Shown: positions 1-8,906, counted from the stretch's first letter. The stretch is 64,000 bases of DNA from Aeromicrobium sp. Root344 (GCF_001425755.1 NZ_LMDH01000001.1:3657571-3721570), one strand, 5' to 3'. Notes: a model not told the origin generated them from the letters alone. Translations and numbers: made by a program.

Positions 1-321
1 CGGCTCGGCGACACGCTGGTCTTCACGCAGCCAGGGCTTGTCGTCACCGCCGTGGGAGCAGCCGTCGTCGGGCTCATCGGGGCGTGGACCACGCTCAGCA
101 TCGACGGTGGCGGACCCGAGGCCCTGTCAGGCATACCGGCCGTCGTGGGCGGTGCCGTCCTGCCACTGGGTCTGTTCACGGTGTTCCAGCCTGCCGCGGT
201 GATCGGTCTGGCGACCGCCGACCTGGTGCCGTGGGACGTCGCCCTCGTGGCCGCCGGGACGACCCTCGTGGCGTCGATCGTTGGTGCGTACGCCGTCACC
301 GCCCTCGTCCCATCCGAGTGA
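1..321 (+). CDS. C-terminal part of a membrane protein, unknown
   Basis: The frame is open from the first base and stops at TGA 319-321, so 106 residues of a longer protein are visible. They are rich in Ala, Val, Gly and Leu, with about three hydrophobic stretches (near residues 12-28, 44-62 and 75-100), fitting the end of an integral membrane protein. I recognise no family motif. The next gene on this strand is the cysteine leader of the sulfite reductase operon, and nothing links the two functionally. Confidence 0.55.
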   Translation, partial: RLGDTLVFTQPGLVVTAVGAAVVGLIGAWTTLSIDGGGPEALSGIPAVVGGAVLPLGLFTVFQPAAVIGLATADLVPWDVALVAAGTTLVASIVGAYAVTALVPSE

Positions 322-434
322 CCCAGCCCACAACGGGGCCCACTTCCACGCTCAACTGCCGCGTGCCATCTCGACATTTGGATAGCCGTCCCACATACTA
401 AGACCCGTGCTTGTCGCGACGCTCAGCGCGCCGC

Positions 435-440
435 CACACT
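435..440 (+). promoter_or_regulatory. -10-like hexamer of the sulfite assimilation operon
   Basis: CACACT lies 6 bases before the leader-peptide ATG at 447, the spacing repeated at many starts here. A weak -35-like TTGTCG is about 18 bases upstream. Transcription would then begin at or next to the ATG, giving a leaderless message. Confidence 0.45.
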
Positions 441-446
441 GTTTCC

Positions 447-527
447 ATGCTTGCTGCGCAGACCCTCTGGCTCGTGGGACGACTTCACGTCGACCTCGGT
501 CGCGCCCGCAACATGATGTGTCGTTGA
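447..527 (+). CDS. Short cysteine-containing leader peptide upstream of sulfite reductase
   Basis: A 26-codon ORF runs from ATG 447 to TGA 525-527. Its middle reads GRLHVDLGRARN and it ends MMCR, with the only Cys at the penultimate codon. Short actinobacterial leader peptides with an HVDL-type core occur upstream of sulfur genes, and mycobacteria use leaderless cysteine-containing upstream ORFs for cysteine-responsive attenuation of sulfur operons. The position 107 bases before the sulfite reductase start fits that role. Slow decoding of the Cys codon would change the downstream leader fold when cysteine is scarce. The peptide itself is probably not functional. The regulatory role is inferred; the ORF and its placement are seen. 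Confidence 0.7.
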   Translation: MLAAQTLWLVGRLHVDLGRARNMMCR

Positions 528-633
528 TCAACGCGCGACCTCTGCTCTGATTTCGATCAATCCAGGCGTGCGGCGACCATCATCGTGACGCAAGCGTCCT
601 GATCGCCGTGTGCCCTGCCTCCAAGGGACGTTC
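528..633 (+). promoter_or_regulatory. Leader RNA between cysteine peptide and sulfite reductase start
   Basis: This 106-base untranslated stretch can fold. CGATCA (554-559) pairs with TGATCG (600-605) and encloses a GACG/CGTC hairpin (587-598). CCCT (613-616) can pair with the AGGG core of the ribosome-binding site (624-627). A structure that hides the Shine-Dalgarno unless the leader ribosome stalls would suit translational attenuation. The pairings are visible; the switching is inference. Confidence 0.4.
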
Positions 634-2319
634 ATGGCTTCAGCACCCGGTACCGACACACCAGCCCGTCGGCCGCGCCCCAAGCGCGGCGAGGGCCAGT
701 GGGCTTTGGGCTACCGCGAGCCGCTGAACGCCAACGAGCAGTCCAAGAAGGACGACAACCCGCTCAACGTCCGCGCCCGCATCGAGAACATCTACGCACA
801 CCGCGGCTTCGAGTCGATCGATCCCGGCGACATGCGCGGCCGGTTCCGTTGGTGGGGCCTCTACACGCAGCGCAAGCCCGGCATCGACGGCGGCAAGACC
901 GCGACGCTCGAGCCCGAAGAGCTCGACGACACGTACTTCATGCTCCGCGTACGCATCGACGGCGGCCAGCTCAACCTCGAGCAGCTGCGCACGGTCGCCG
1001 ACCTCTCGGTCGAGTACGCCCGCGACTCCGCGGACCTCACGGACCGCCAGAACGTGCAGTACCACTGGATCGACATCCGCGACGTCCCGACGATCTGGAA
1101 CCGCCTCGAGGCGGTCGGCCTGTCGACGCAGGAAGCGTGCGGCGACTGCCCCCGCGTCATCCTCGGCAGCCCCGTCGCCGGTGTCTCCGAGGACGAGATC
1201 ATCGACGGCACGTCCGCGATCGAGGCGATCGAGAGCCAGTTCATCGGGGACAAGGAGTTCTCCAACCTCCCCCGCAAGTTCAAGACCGCGATCAGCGGCC
1301 ACCCGGGCCACGACGTCGTGCCGCAGATCAACGACATCGCGTTCGCCGGCGCGGTGCACCCCGAGCACGGCCCGGGCTTCGACCTGTGGGTCGGCGGCGG
1401 GCTGTCGACCAACCCCATGCTCGCCCAGCGGCTCGGCGTGTGGGTCCCGCTCGACGAGGTGCCCGAGGTCTGGAAGGGCGTCACCAGCATCTTCCGCGAC
1501 TACGGCTACCGCCGCCTGCGCACGCGCGCGCGGCTGAAGTTCCTCATCGCCGACTGGGGCGTCGAGAAGTTCCGTGAGGTGCTCGAGACGGAGTACCTCG
1601 GACGTACGCTCGTCGATCTCGACGCGCCGGAGGCCCCTGAGACCCCGGCCGACCACGTCGGCGTGTTCCGCCAGAACGACGGGAAGTTCTTCGTCGGCGC
1701 CGCCGCGACCGTCGGACGCATCTCCGGGACCCTCCTGCACCAGGTCGCCGACATCGTCGAGGCACACGGCAGTGACCGCGTACGCACGACGCCGATGCAG
1801 AAGCTGCTCGTGCTCGATGTCGACGAGGACAAGGTCGAGTCGCTCGTGGCGGCGCTCGCCGAGATCGGCCTCGACGCACGTCCGTCCCAGTGGCGCCGCA
1901 ACACGATGGCGTGCACCGGCATCGAGTACTGCAAGCTCGCGATCGTCAACACCAAGGACCGTGCCAAGGACCTGATCGGCGAGCTCGAGCAACGCGTGCC
2001 CGAGCTCGACACACCGATCACGGTCAACGTCAACGGCTGCCCCAACTCGTGCGCCCGCATCCAGACCGCCGACATCGGCCTCAAGGGCATGCTCGTGATG
2101 GACGAGGCCGGCAACCAGGTCGAGGGCTTCCAGGTGCACCTCGGTGGCGCGCTCGGGCTCGAGGCCGGATTCGGCCGCAAGCTGCGCGCGCACAAGGTCA
2201 TCGGCGATCACCTCCCCGACTACATCGAGAAGCTCTCGCGGACGTACCTCGAGCAGCGTGAGGACGCCGAGTCCTTCGCCCGCTGGGTCGCTCGCGCCGA
2301 CGAGGAGGTCCTCAGATGA
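634..2319 (+). CDS. sirA: Ferredoxin-dependent sulfite (or nitrite) reductase
   Basis: This 561-residue protein is a siroheme/4Fe-4S reductase that reduces sulfite to sulfide in assimilatory sulfur metabolism using ferredoxin. The cluster ligands are visible as Cys427-x5-Cys433 (CTGIEYC) and Cys469-x3-Cys473 (NGCPNSC), and the two ferredoxin-like halves typical of the family are both present. ATG 634 has AAGGGA at 623-628, a good ribosome-binding site, so I prefer it to the in-frame GTG at 610. Its stop overlaps the next gene (ATGA). Nitrite reductases share this fold, but the adjoining sirohydrochlorin chelatase and cysteine leader favour sulfite. No PAPS/APS reductase gene follows, although one often does in actinobacteria. 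Confidence 0.92.
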   Translation: MASAPGTDTPARRPRPKRGEGQWALGYREPLNANEQSKKDDNPLNVRARIENIYAHRGFESIDPGDMRGRFRWWGLYTQRKPGIDGGKTATLEPEELDDTYFMLRVRIDGGQLNLEQLRTVADLSVEYARDSADLTDRQNVQYHWIDIRDVPTIWNRLEAVGLSTQEACGDCPRVILGSPVAGVSEDEIIDGTSAIEAIESQFIGDKEFSNLPRKFKTAISGHPGHDVVPQINDIAFAGAVHPEHGPGFDLWVGGGLSTNPMLAQRLGVWVPLDEVPEVWKGVTSIFRDYGYRRLRTRARLKFLIADWGVEKFREVLETEYLGRTLVDLDAPEAPETPADHVGVFRQNDGKFFVGAAATVGRISGTLLHQVADIVEAHGSDRVRTTPMQKLLVLDVDEDKVESLVAALAEIGLDARPSQWRRNTMACTGIEYCKLAIVNTKDRAKDLIGELEQRVPELDTPITVNVNGCPNSCARIQTADIGLKGMLVMDEAGNQVEGFQVHLGGALGLEAGFGRKLRAHKVIGDHLPDYIEKLSRTYLEQREDAESFARWVARADEEVLR

Positions 2320-2516
2320 CCGCCCGTGCCGTGCCGTTCCACTGCCCCTATTGCGCCGACGAGGACCTGCGTCCCCATGGCGACACGCACGGCGAGTGGG
2401 AGTGCCGATCGTGTCTGAGGGCGTTTCGCCTCGGCTTCATCGGCCAGCTCTCCCCCAGCAACCTGACCACCCACGACTCACCCACAGCACCATCTCGAAA
2501 GGAGGATGCATCATGA
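2316..2516 (+). CDS. Small zinc-ribbon protein of the sulfite operon
   Basis: This 66-residue protein has two CxxC knuckles (HCPYC near residues 9-13, CRSC near 31-34), a likely zinc ribbon. It overlaps the sulfite reductase stop by 4 bases and the next start by 4 bases (ATGA at both ends), so its translation is coupled to both neighbours. Comparable tiny proteins sit behind sulfite reductase in other actinobacteria. No catalytic motif is visible. A metal-handling or assembly role is a guess from position. Confidence 0.75.
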   Translation: MTARAVPFHCPYCADEDLRPHGDTHGEWECRSCLRAFRLGFIGQLSPSNLTTHDSPTAPSRKEDAS

Positions 2517-3271
2517 CCGCACCAGCACTCATTGCTCTTGCGCACGGCAGCCGCGACCCGCGTTCTGCCGAGACCATCACAGCCCTTACGGAGTTGGTCG
2601 CATGCATGCGTCCTGACCTCCGCGTGGAGCCTGCGTTCCTCGACCTCGCCGAGCCCGACTTCGACCGCGTCGTCGACCAGCTCGTCGCCGAGGGATTCCA
2701 GGAGATCGTCGTCGTCCCGCTGCTGCTGACCGAGGCGTTCCACGCCAACGTCGACGTGCCGCAGGTGATCAAAGGCGCCCTGGCGCGCCACGACGGCATC
2801 AAGATCGAGGCGACCAAGGTCCTCGGCATCGAGAACGCGTTCTTCCACGTGCTCGACAAGCGGCTCCGCGAGGCCTTGTCGAAGAACCGCGTGCGCGAGC
2901 TCGACGCCCTCGTCCTGGCTGGTGCCGGCTCGTCCGACCCGATCGCCAACGCGGCGATCTCCCGGGCGGCCCGCGCGTGGGGTGCGCACCACAAGCTGCC
3001 CACGATCGCCGCGTTCGCCTCGGCGGTCCCGCCCGCCGCAGGTGAGGCGGTGCGTACGCATCGCGCCGACGGCCGCCGTCACATCGCGGTCGGTCAGCTC
3101 TTCCTCGCGCCGGGCGTCCTGCCCGACCGCGTCGCCGAGCTGGCCTACGAGGCCGGTGCTGTGGCCGTCGCCGAGCCCTTGGGCGTCGACGTCGAGGTGG
3201 CCCGGGTCATCCTGGCCCGCTACGCCGTCGGTGCCGTCGACCTGGTTCCGTTCGAGGCGCTGTTCGCCTAG
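2513..3271 (+). CDS. Sirohydrochlorin chelatase (CbiX/SirB type)
   Basis: This 252-residue protein has two tandem CbiX-type halves. The first begins with LIALAHGSRDPRS, whose His is the expected metal-binding residue, followed by VVPLLLTEAFHANVDVP. The second half carries VLAGAGSSDP and FLAPGVLPDR. The enzyme inserts Fe2+ into sirohydrochlorin to make the siroheme needed by the sulfite reductase two genes upstream. ATG 2513 has an excellent ribosome-binding site (AAAGGAGG, 2498-2505). Cobalt insertion for cobalamin is the alternative, but the operon favours siroheme. It ends at a bidirectional terminator. Confidence 0.88.
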   Translation: MTAPALIALAHGSRDPRSAETITALTELVACMRPDLRVEPAFLDLAEPDFDRVVDQLVAEGFQEIVVVPLLLTEAFHANVDVPQVIKGALARHDGIKIEATKVLGIENAFFHVLDKRLREALSKNRVRELDALVLAGAGSSDPIANAAISRAARAWGAHHKLPTIAAFASAVPPAAGEAVRTHRADGRRHIAVGQLFLAPGVLPDRVAELAYEAGAVAVAEPLGVDVEVARVILARYAVGAVDLVPFEALFA

Positions 3272-3277
3272 GCAACA

Positions 3278-3321
3278 CCGAGAAGGCCCGGCTCACATCC
3301 CTGCGAGCCGGGCCCTCTCGG
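3278..3321. terminator. Bidirectional terminator between CbiX and PPK2
   Basis: Seventeen-base arms (3278-3294 and 3305-3321) pair with one mismatch around a 10-base loop. The hairpin includes the PPK2 stop codon and can serve both converging genes. Confidence 0.8.
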
Positions 3322-4132
3322 CTTCGACGTCGTAGTCGGCCCGGGGCCAGCCGAGGTCGAGGCTGCGCAGCTGCTCCAGCAGCAGGGTCGCGACCGCCCA
3401 GTTGCGGTACCACTTGCGGCCGCTCGGCACGAGGTGCCACGGCGCGTGATCGGTCGAGCACCGCTCGAGCGCCACGGCGTACGCGTGCTGGTAGTCGTCC
3501 CAGAGCATGCGCTCGTCGAGATCCCCGGGGTTGTACTTCCAGTGCTTCGTCGGGTCGTCGAGGCGCGCAGCGAGCCGCTCCTTCTGGTCGTCCCGGGTGA
3601 TGTGCAGGAAGCACTTGACGAGGACTCCGCCGGAGTCGGTGAACGCCTTCTCGAAGTCGTTGATCGCACCGTAGCGTCGCTCGAGCTCGTCGGGCGTCGC
3701 CAGCTGGCGCACCCGGCCGATCAGGACGTCCTCGTAGTGCGAGCGGTCGAAGACGCCGATCTCGCCGGGCTCCGGCAGCCGGCTCTCGACTCGCCACAGG
3801 AAGTCGTGCTCGAGCTCCTCCGGGGTGGGCTTCTTGAACGAGGTGATCGCGAGTCCCTGGGGGTCGACGAGACCAGCCACGTGGCGGATGATGCCGCCCT
3901 TGCCGGACGTGTCCATGCCCTGCAGGACGACGAGCACGCGGGTCTGGCTCGCGCCGGATCGTCCGCCGGCGAACAGCCTCTCCTGCAGGTCGCTGAGCTC
4001 CTCGCCCAACGCGGCCAGCTGCTTCTTGGCGTCGGCCTTCTTGCCGTCGAACCCCGTCGTCGCGCGCGAGTCGTACGTCGAGAGGTCCACCGGCGCGGTC
4101 ACCCTGAGCAGCGCATCCAACGACTTGGCCAT
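3293..4132 (-). CDS. ppk2: PPK2-family polyphosphate:nucleotide phosphotransferase
   Basis: This 279-residue cytosolic kinase of the PPK2 family moves phosphate between polyphosphate and nucleotides. The Walker A motif is GMDTSGKGG (about residues 69-77), the Walker B-type motif is FDRSHYED, and a lid segment (THWKYNPGDLDER-like) follows. The N-terminal YDSRATTGF segment is typical of the PPK2-related subfamily. ATG 4132 is preceded at 6 bases by CATACT (4139-4144, complement), suggesting a leaderless transcript. An upstream in-frame ATG at 4153 is possible. Whether it prefers ADP, AMP or GDP cannot be read from the sequence. Confidence 0.88.
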   Translation of the reverse strand: MAKSLDALLRVTAPVDLSTYDSRATTGFDGKKADAKKQLAALGEELSDLQERLFAGGRSGASQTRVLVVLQGMDTSGKGGIIRHVAGLVDPQGLAITSFKKPTPEELEHDFLWRVESRLPEPGEIGVFDRSHYEDVLIGRVRQLATPDELERRYGAINDFEKAFTDSGGVLVKCFLHITRDDQKERLAARLDDPTKHWKYNPGDLDERMLWDDYQHAYAVALERCSTDHAPWHLVPSGRKWYRNWAVATLLLEQLRSLDLGWPRADYDVEAERARLAGM

Positions 4133-4218
4133 GGCCGAAGTATGCCCGAACATGGATCCTGTCGCGGGCGGCCGGGACGCTCCACCGTAAGGTGAAGCCG
4201 ACGAAGGGATCACGACAC

Positions 4219-4710
4219 ATGTATGACGTTGCTCTGCTCATCGAGCGCCAGCTCAACGACCTCGATGCCGACCAGATCATCGCCCTCCACGAGGGGCTCG
4301 ACGACACGGTCCGCTATCACCTCCTGCTCCCGGTCGAGAGCTCGAACGCGATCCTGACGTCATCGATGAGCGCTCTCGGCTCGGGCCAGATCGTGCCGAT
4401 CGGCGAGACCGACGCGATCGAGGACGTGCAGGACGAGATCGTCAAGGCCGGGCAGTCCGAGCTCGACGCCAGCGCCGCGCTGCTCACCGACCGCGGCCAG
4501 CAGGTCTCCGCGTTGCTGACCGAGGACGACCCGATCGATGCGCTCGTCCAGCTCGTCAAGGACACGGGCTCGTCGGAGGCCATCATCCTCACCGAGCCCC
4601 ACATCGTGCAGGAGTTCCTGCGGATCGACTGGACGGCCCGCGCGCAGCGCAAGCTCGACGTGCCGAGCGTCCACCTCCTCGAGCACGTTCCGTTCGACGC
4701 CCAGCGTTGA
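4219..4710 (+). CDS. Usp-like conserved actinobacterial protein
   Basis: This 163-residue soluble protein starts MYDVALLIERQLNDLD and ends VHLLEHVPFDAQR. The alternating strand/helix pattern and the late SSEAIILTEPHIVQ-FLRIDW segment resemble the universal-stress/adenine-nucleotide alpha-hydrolase fold, and similar proteins are common in actinobacteria without assigned function. ATG 4219 has GAAGGGA at 4203-4209. It is divergent from PPK2 and 27 bases before msrB. I see no clear ATP-binding GxxGxxxxG motif, so the Usp assignment is tentative. Confidence 0.7.
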   Translation: MYDVALLIERQLNDLDADQIIALHEGLDDTVRYHLLLPVESSNAILTSSMSALGSGQIVPIGETDAIEDVQDEIVKAGQSELDASAALLTDRGQQVSALLTEDDPIDALVQLVKDTGSSEAIILTEPHIVQEFLRIDWTARAQRKLDVPSVHLLEHVPFDAQR

Positions 4711-4725
4711 GCGTGCGTCACGTCG

Positions 4726-4731
4726 TAGGCT
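4726..4731 (+). promoter_or_regulatory. -10 hexamer of msrB
   Basis: TAGGCT ends 6 bases before the msrB ATG, and no Shine-Dalgarno is present. This predicts a leaderless transcript. Confidence 0.55.
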
Positions 4732-4737
4732 GAACGC

Positions 4738-5145
4738 ATGACGTACGACGTGGAGAAGACCGAGGAAGAGTGGAAGGCCGAGCTCAGCCCCGAGGAGTAC
4801 CAGGTCTTGCGCAAGCAGGGCACCGAGCGGCCGTTCAGCTCGTCCTACGAGACCGACCCGACGGTCGGGGTCTACGCGTGCCGTGCCTGCGGCGCCGAGC
4901 TGTTCCGCAGCGAGACCAAGTTCGACGCGCACTGCGGGTGGCCGGCGTTCTATGCTCCGCTCGCCGAGGACCGCGTCCAGTACATCGAGGACCGCTCGGT
5001 CTTCGGCGGCGTACGCACCGAGGTCCGCTGCTCGCGCTGCGGCTCACACCTCGGCCACGTGTTCGAGGGCGAAGGGTTCCCGACGCCCACTGACCAGCGG
5101 TTCTGCATCAACGGCGTCGCGCTGACGCTGCAGCCCGACGCCTGA
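4738..5145 (+). CDS. msrB: Peptide-methionine (R)-S-oxide reductase
   Basis: This 135-residue enzyme repairs methionine-R-sulfoxide in proteins. The structural zinc is held by two CxxC pairs (CRAC near residues 43-46, CSRC near 97-100). The catalytic Cys lies in RFCINGVAL near the C-terminus. GWPAFYAP and the GHVF(E)GEG loop are also family hallmarks, and the length is normal for a stand-alone MsrB. The ATG is preceded by TAGGCT at 6 bases. No msrA is nearby. Confidence 0.95.
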   Translation: MTYDVEKTEEEWKAELSPEEYQVLRKQGTERPFSSSYETDPTVGVYACRACGAELFRSETKFDAHCGWPAFYAPLAEDRVQYIEDRSVFGGVRTEVRCSRCGSHLGHVFEGEGFPTPTDQRFCINGVALTLQPDA

Positions 5146-5186
5146 CGCATTCCCGCGTTCGCGCCCGAGAGAGACACCCCGTCCCC

Positions 5187-5192
5187 TAGCGT
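5187..5192 (+). promoter_or_regulatory. -10 hexamer of the secreted protein at 5199
   Basis: TAGCGT lies 6 bases before ATG 5199 with no Shine-Dalgarno, a leaderless arrangement. Confidence 0.5.
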
Positions 5193-5198
5193 GGGCGC

Positions 5199-5828
5199 AT
5201 GCGCTCACGCCTGCTCTTCCTCGCCATCGGCCTCGTCGTGGGCGTGGCCCTCACCGCTGGCGCCACCTGGGCCAACGGGTTCCGCACTCAGGCGTCCACC
5301 CGCGTGTCCACGGATGGCTCGTCCTTCGTCGGGCTCGTCTCGGACGCGGCGCCTGAGGCGACGTACACCTTCGCCGCAGCGCGGGTCTGCAAGAAGGGCC
5401 CAGCCCAGGTGAAGATCACCCACGTGCGCATCGGCAAGACGATCAACGCAGTCAAGCTCGTGGACTTCGCGGTGGCTCCTGCCGCTGCCACGAGTCACCG
5501 CGTCAGGGGCGACATCGCGGCCTACCTGAAGGAGATCGACCCACCCCTGATCTCACCGCCGACCCGGACGTTGTCGACGCGATGCAGTCCGCAGCACAAC
5601 GACCTGCGCGACGTCATCGTCGAGCTGCGGCTTCCCGACCGGGCTCACCTGCCGGCGGCGGCCGTCGACTTCGTGATCGACTACACGGTGCGCGGCCACT
5701 CGAAGAGCTTCAGGAGCGGCACCGGGATCACCTTCTGCGTCGGCGAAGATGCCGACAAGCAGTTCGACCAGCGATTCGACGATGACCAGGGCAACGACTT
5801 GATCGCACCCTGCACGGACTCGGACTAG
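5199..5828 (+). CDS. Exported or membrane-anchored protein, unknown
   Basis: This 209-residue protein has an N-terminal hydrophobic segment (about residues 4-26, LLFLAIGLVVGVALTAG) that acts as a signal or anchor. The rest looks like a beta-rich extracellular domain with four Cys, including CKKG and CSPQH, and an acidic C-terminus. I do not recognise the family. It is transcribed from a leaderless-type promoter, and its stop abuts the stop of hemQ on the other strand with no spacer. Confidence 0.6.
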   Translation: MRSRLLFLAIGLVVGVALTAGATWANGFRTQASTRVSTDGSSFVGLVSDAAPEATYTFAAARVCKKGPAQVKITHVRIGKTINAVKLVDFAVAPAAATSHRVRGDIAAYLKEIDPPLISPPTRTLSTRCSPQHNDLRDVIVELRLPDRAHLPAAAVDFVIDYTVRGHSKSFRSGTGITFCVGEDADKQFDQRFDDDQGNDLIAPCTDSD

Positions 5829-6539
5829 CTACGGCCAGAGCTCGGTGAGCTCGGTGACCGAGTGCGCGCGGCCGGTGTAGAACGGGACTTCCTCGCGTAC
5901 GTGCCGGCGGGCGCGGCTGGCCCGCAGCTCACGCATGAGGTCGACGATGCGGTGCAGCTCGTCGGCCTCGAACGCGAGGATCCACTCGTAGTCGCCGAGG
6001 GCGAACGACGCGACGGTGTTGGCGCGTACGTCGGGGTAGTCGCGCGCCTGCATGCCGTGCTCGCGCAACATGTCGCGGCGCTCCTCCTCGGGCAGGAGAT
6101 ACCACTCGTACGACCGCACGAACGGATAGACGCAGACGTAGGGGTGCGTCTCCTCCTCGGCCATGAAGGCCGGAATGTGCGAGCGGTTGAACTCCGCGGG
6201 CCGGTGCAGCGCGAGCTGCGACCAGACCGGCGCCATGTGCGAGCCGAGCTCGGTGCGGCGGAACGCGTTGTAGGCCACCTGCAGGGCGTCGCTCGTCGGG
6301 GCGTGCCACCACACCATCAGGTCGGCGTCGGCCCGCAGGCCACTGACGTCGTACGTGCCGCGCACGACGACGTCGTCGGCGGCGAGCTTGCCGATCAGCT
6401 CGTCGACCTCAGCAGCGAACGCGGCACGCGGTGCGTCGCCGAGCGGGCGCTCGAGACGGAACACCGACCACATCGTGTAGCGGATCGTGTCGTTGATCTC
6501 CTTGGCCAGCTTGCCCTTGTTCTCCACTCGGTCGCTCAT
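5829..6539 (-). CDS. hemQ: Coproheme decarboxylase HemQ/ChdC
   Basis: This 236-residue protein of the chlorite-dismutase fold converts coproheme III to protoheme, the last step of the Gram-positive haem pathway. [28 protein letters not shown] and [15 protein letters not shown] are the actinobacterial HemQ signature segments. The His of REHG is the probable proximal haem ligand. Its start overlaps the cgoX stop (ATGA), so the two are translationally coupled. Order hemE-cgoX-hemQ supports haem synthesis rather than chlorite detoxification. The gene ends against the converging 5199-5828 gene without room for a separate terminator. Confidence 0.93.
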   Translation of the reverse strand: MSDRVENKGKLAKEINDTIRYTMWSVFRLERPLGDAPRAAFAAEVDELIGKLAADDVVVRGTYDVSGLRADADLMVWWHAPTSDALQVAYNAFRRTELGSHMAPVWSQLALHRPAEFNRSHIPAFMAEEETHPYVCVYPFVRSYEWYLLPEEERRDMLREHGMQARDYPDVRANTVASFALGDYEWILAFEADELHRIVDLMRELRASRARRHVREEVPFYTGRAHSVTELTELWP

Positions 6540-7864
6540 GCCCCCATTGTCCCAGCGTCGAGGATGCGCCGCGCAGCCGCCCGGCCCGACGCGATGACGG
6601 CCGGAATGCCGACGCCGTTGTAGGCGGCTCCGCAGACCTCGAGGCCCCGCACGGCGGCGATCGAGCGCTCGACGATCGCGACCCGGTCGAGATGCCCGAC
6701 GTCGTACTGCGGCAGGCCGCCACCCCAGCGCTGCACGACCTGGTCGACGGGATCGGGCAGGCTGCCGAACGCCGTGCGCAGGTCTGCCAGTGCACGGGCC
6801 GCGATGTCCCCGTCGTCGTGCTGCAGCAGCGTGGCCTCGCCGGCCCGGCCGACCGAAGCCCGGATGACCGTGCGGCCGGAGTCGGCCACCCACTCCCACT
6901 TGTTGGACGACACCGTGGCGGCCTTGATGAACGTGTGATCGACGGGCGGGACCAGGAAGCCTGAGCCGTCGAACGCCGGTGGCTCGTCGAAGACATAGGT
7001 GACGATCGCCATGCTGGCGTACTCGATCGCCGCGAGCGCGAACGCCGCGTCAGGAGCGTCGTCGGCGATCAGGCGAGCTGCCGCCGGTGCCGGTGCCGCG
7101 ACCACCACGGCGTGGACGTCGAGGTGCTCCACATCGGTCGTCGGCCCCACCGAGAGCCGCCAACCATCGGACGTACGCGTGATGGCGCGCACCGTGGCGT
7201 CGAGGCGTACGTCGATGCCTGACGTCGCGGCGACCGCGGCCGGCAGCTGGCCGACTCCCCCGACGAGCCCCGCGAACACGGGCCCGGTCGCACTCGCGGC
7301 AGCGCGCGCCGTCGTGGCACCGGCGAGCAGATCGGGACCCAGCGCGGCGATCTGCGGAGTCGTCGCCCGCAGCGAGAGCGCGTCGGTGTGCCCGGCATAG
7401 ACCCCTCCGAGCAGGGGCTCGACCAGACGGTCGAGCACGTCGCGGCCCAGGCGCTCGGTGACGAACGACGCGACGGAGACGTCCTCGTCAGGCACCGGTA
7501 CGACCTGCGGATCGACCGTGGCGATGCCGGACGCAGTCAGGGCGTCGACGTCGGCCGGGATGCCCATCACCGACGGCGGCATGGCCCGGAGCGCTCCGTG
7601 AGTCCAGATCGAGGCCGTGATCGTACGCGGGTTGACGACCCGCTCGTCGAGGCCGACGGCGTGCACCAGGTCGAGCGCCTCGGGCCGTCGGGCCAGCATC
7701 GACTCCGCACCGAGGTCGAGCGTCAGGTCGCCGACGGAGCCGAGCTTGAGCTTGCCGCCCAAGCGGCCCGAGCCCTCCAGCACGACGACCTCCGCGCCGC
7801 CCGCGACCAGCTCGTACGCGGCGGCGAGGCCGGACATGCCGCCGCCGACGACTGCTACGCGCAT
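6536..7864 (-). CDS. cgoX: Coproporphyrinogen III oxidase (HemY/HemG type)
   Basis: This 442-residue FAD enzyme oxidises coproporphyrinogen III to coproporphyrin III in the coproporphyrin-dependent pathway. The N-terminal dinucleotide fold is [17 protein letters not shown], followed by [12 protein letters not shown]. The C-terminal FAD-closing segment is [19 protein letters not shown]. It starts 1 base after the hemE stop and overlaps hemQ by 4 bases. Older annotation would call it protoporphyrinogen oxidase; the linked hemQ favours the coproporphyrin route. Confidence 0.9.
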   Translation of the reverse strand: MRVAVVGGGMSGLAAAYELVAGGAEVVVLEGSGRLGGKLKLGSVGDLTLDLGAESMLARRPEALDLVHAVGLDERVVNPRTITASIWTHGALRAMPPSVMGIPADVDALTASGIATVDPQVVPVPDEDVSVASFVTERLGRDVLDRLVEPLLGGVYAGHTDALSLRATTPQIAALGPDLLAGATTARAAASATGPVFAGLVGGVGQLPAAVAATSGIDVRLDATVRAITRTSDGWRLSVGPTTDVEHLDVHAVVVAAPAPAAARLIADDAPDAAFALAAIEYASMAIVTYVFDEPPAFDGSGFLVPPVDHTFIKAATVSSNKWEWVADSGRTVIRASVGRAGEATLLQHDDGDIAARALADLRTAFGSLPDPVDQVVQRWGGGLPQYDVGHLDRVAIVERSIAAVRGLEVCGAAYNGVGIPAVIASGRAAARRILDAGTMGA

Positions 7865-7865
7865 G

Positions 7866-8906
7866 TCAGCTGCGGGGCTCGTAGGCGTGGACGAACTCGA
7901 CGAGGCGCGTGAGCGCGTCGGGGTCCATCGCCGGCGTGACGCCGTGGCCGAGGTTGAAGATGTGGCCCTCCGCGGCGCGTCCGGCTTCGATGACCTCGGC
8001 AGCGCGCGCGTGCAGGAACGCGGTGGGCGCGAAGACCGCAGCCGGGTCGAGGTTGCCCTGCACCGCCTTGCCGGGGCCGATGCGGCGTACGGCCTCGTCG
8101 AGCGGCACTCGCCAGTCGACGCCGACGACGTCGGCGCCGGCATCGCCCATGGCGTGCAGCAGCTCGCCCGTGCCGACACCGAAGTGGATGCGCGGGACGT
8201 CAAGGTCGGCCACCGACGCGAGCACCGCGGCCGAGTGCGGCTTCACGTACGTCTCGTAGTCGGCCAGTGACAGGGTGCCGGCCCACGAGTCGAACAGCTG
8301 GATCGCGGAGGCGCCGGCCTCGACCTGGAGGCGCAGGAACTGACCCGCGATCGCGGCGATGCGAGCGAGCAGTGCGTGCCACAGGTCGGGCTCGGAGTAC
8401 ATCAGCTGCTTGGTCAACCGGTGATCGCGCGACGGACCACCTTCGACGAGGTAGGACGCGAGCGTGAACGGCGCACCGGCGAACCCGATCAGCGGCGTCG
8501 CTCCGAGCTCGCCGACCAGGGCGGTGACGGCGTCGGTGATCGGCGTGACGTCGTCGGGCTCGAGGTCGCGGAGCTGGTCGAGCTGGGCGAGCGTCCGGAT
8601 CGGCTCGGCGACGACCGGCCCCGTGCCCGGGACGATGTCGAGGTCGACGCCGATCGCCTTGAGCGGCACGACGATGTCGGAGTAGAAGACCGCGGCGTCG
8701 ACGCCGTAGCGCCGCACGGGCTGCATCGTGATCTCGACGACCATGTCGGTGCGGAAGCACGACTCGAGCATCGGGACGCCCTCGCGGATGGCGAGGTACT
8801 CCGGCAGCGCGCGACCGGCCTGACGCATGAACCACACCGGCGTGTGGGCGGGGCGGTCGCGACGAGCTGCCTGCAGGAAGGGACTGTCGGTCAAGGTCGC
8901 GGTCAC
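7866..8906 (-). CDS. hemE: Uroporphyrinogen decarboxylase
   Basis: This 346-residue cytosolic enzyme decarboxylates uroporphyrinogen III to coproporphyrinogen III. Signature 1 is [14 protein letters not shown] (about residues 25-38) and signature 2 is [17 protein letters not shown]. The length is typical. The GTG start at 8906 has GACAAT five bases upstream (8912-8917, complement), suggesting leaderless initiation. It heads the hemE-cgoX-hemQ operon and is divergent from DUF3000 across about 100 bases. Confidence 0.95.
   Translation of the reverse strand: MTATLTDSPFLQAARRDRPAHTPVWFMRQAGRALPEYLAIREGVPMLESCFRTDMVVEITMQPVRRYGVDAAVFYSDIVVPLKAIGVDLDIVPGTGPVVAEPIRTLAQLDQLRDLEPDDVTPITDAVTALVGELGATPLIGFAGAPFTLASYLVEGGPSRDHRLTKQLMYSEPDLWHALLARIAAIAGQFLRLQVEAGASAIQLFDSWAGTLSLADYETYVKPHSAAVLASVADLDVPRIHFGVGTGELLHAMGDAGADVVGVDWRVPLDEAVRRIGPGKAVQGNLDPAAVFAPTAFLHARAAEVIEAGRAAEGHIFNLGHGVTPAMDPDALTRLVEFVHAYEPRS

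Noticed and set aside
640..2211. Long minus-strand ORF opposite sulfite reductase
   Set aside because: It mirrors the codon structure of a confidently identified gene, is dominated by Arg/Ala/Asp/Val, and has no start signal. It is an artefact of high GC.
5829..6539. HemQ as a true chlorite dismutase
   Set aside because: Operon with hemE and cgoX and actinobacterial HemQ motifs indicate coproheme decarboxylase.
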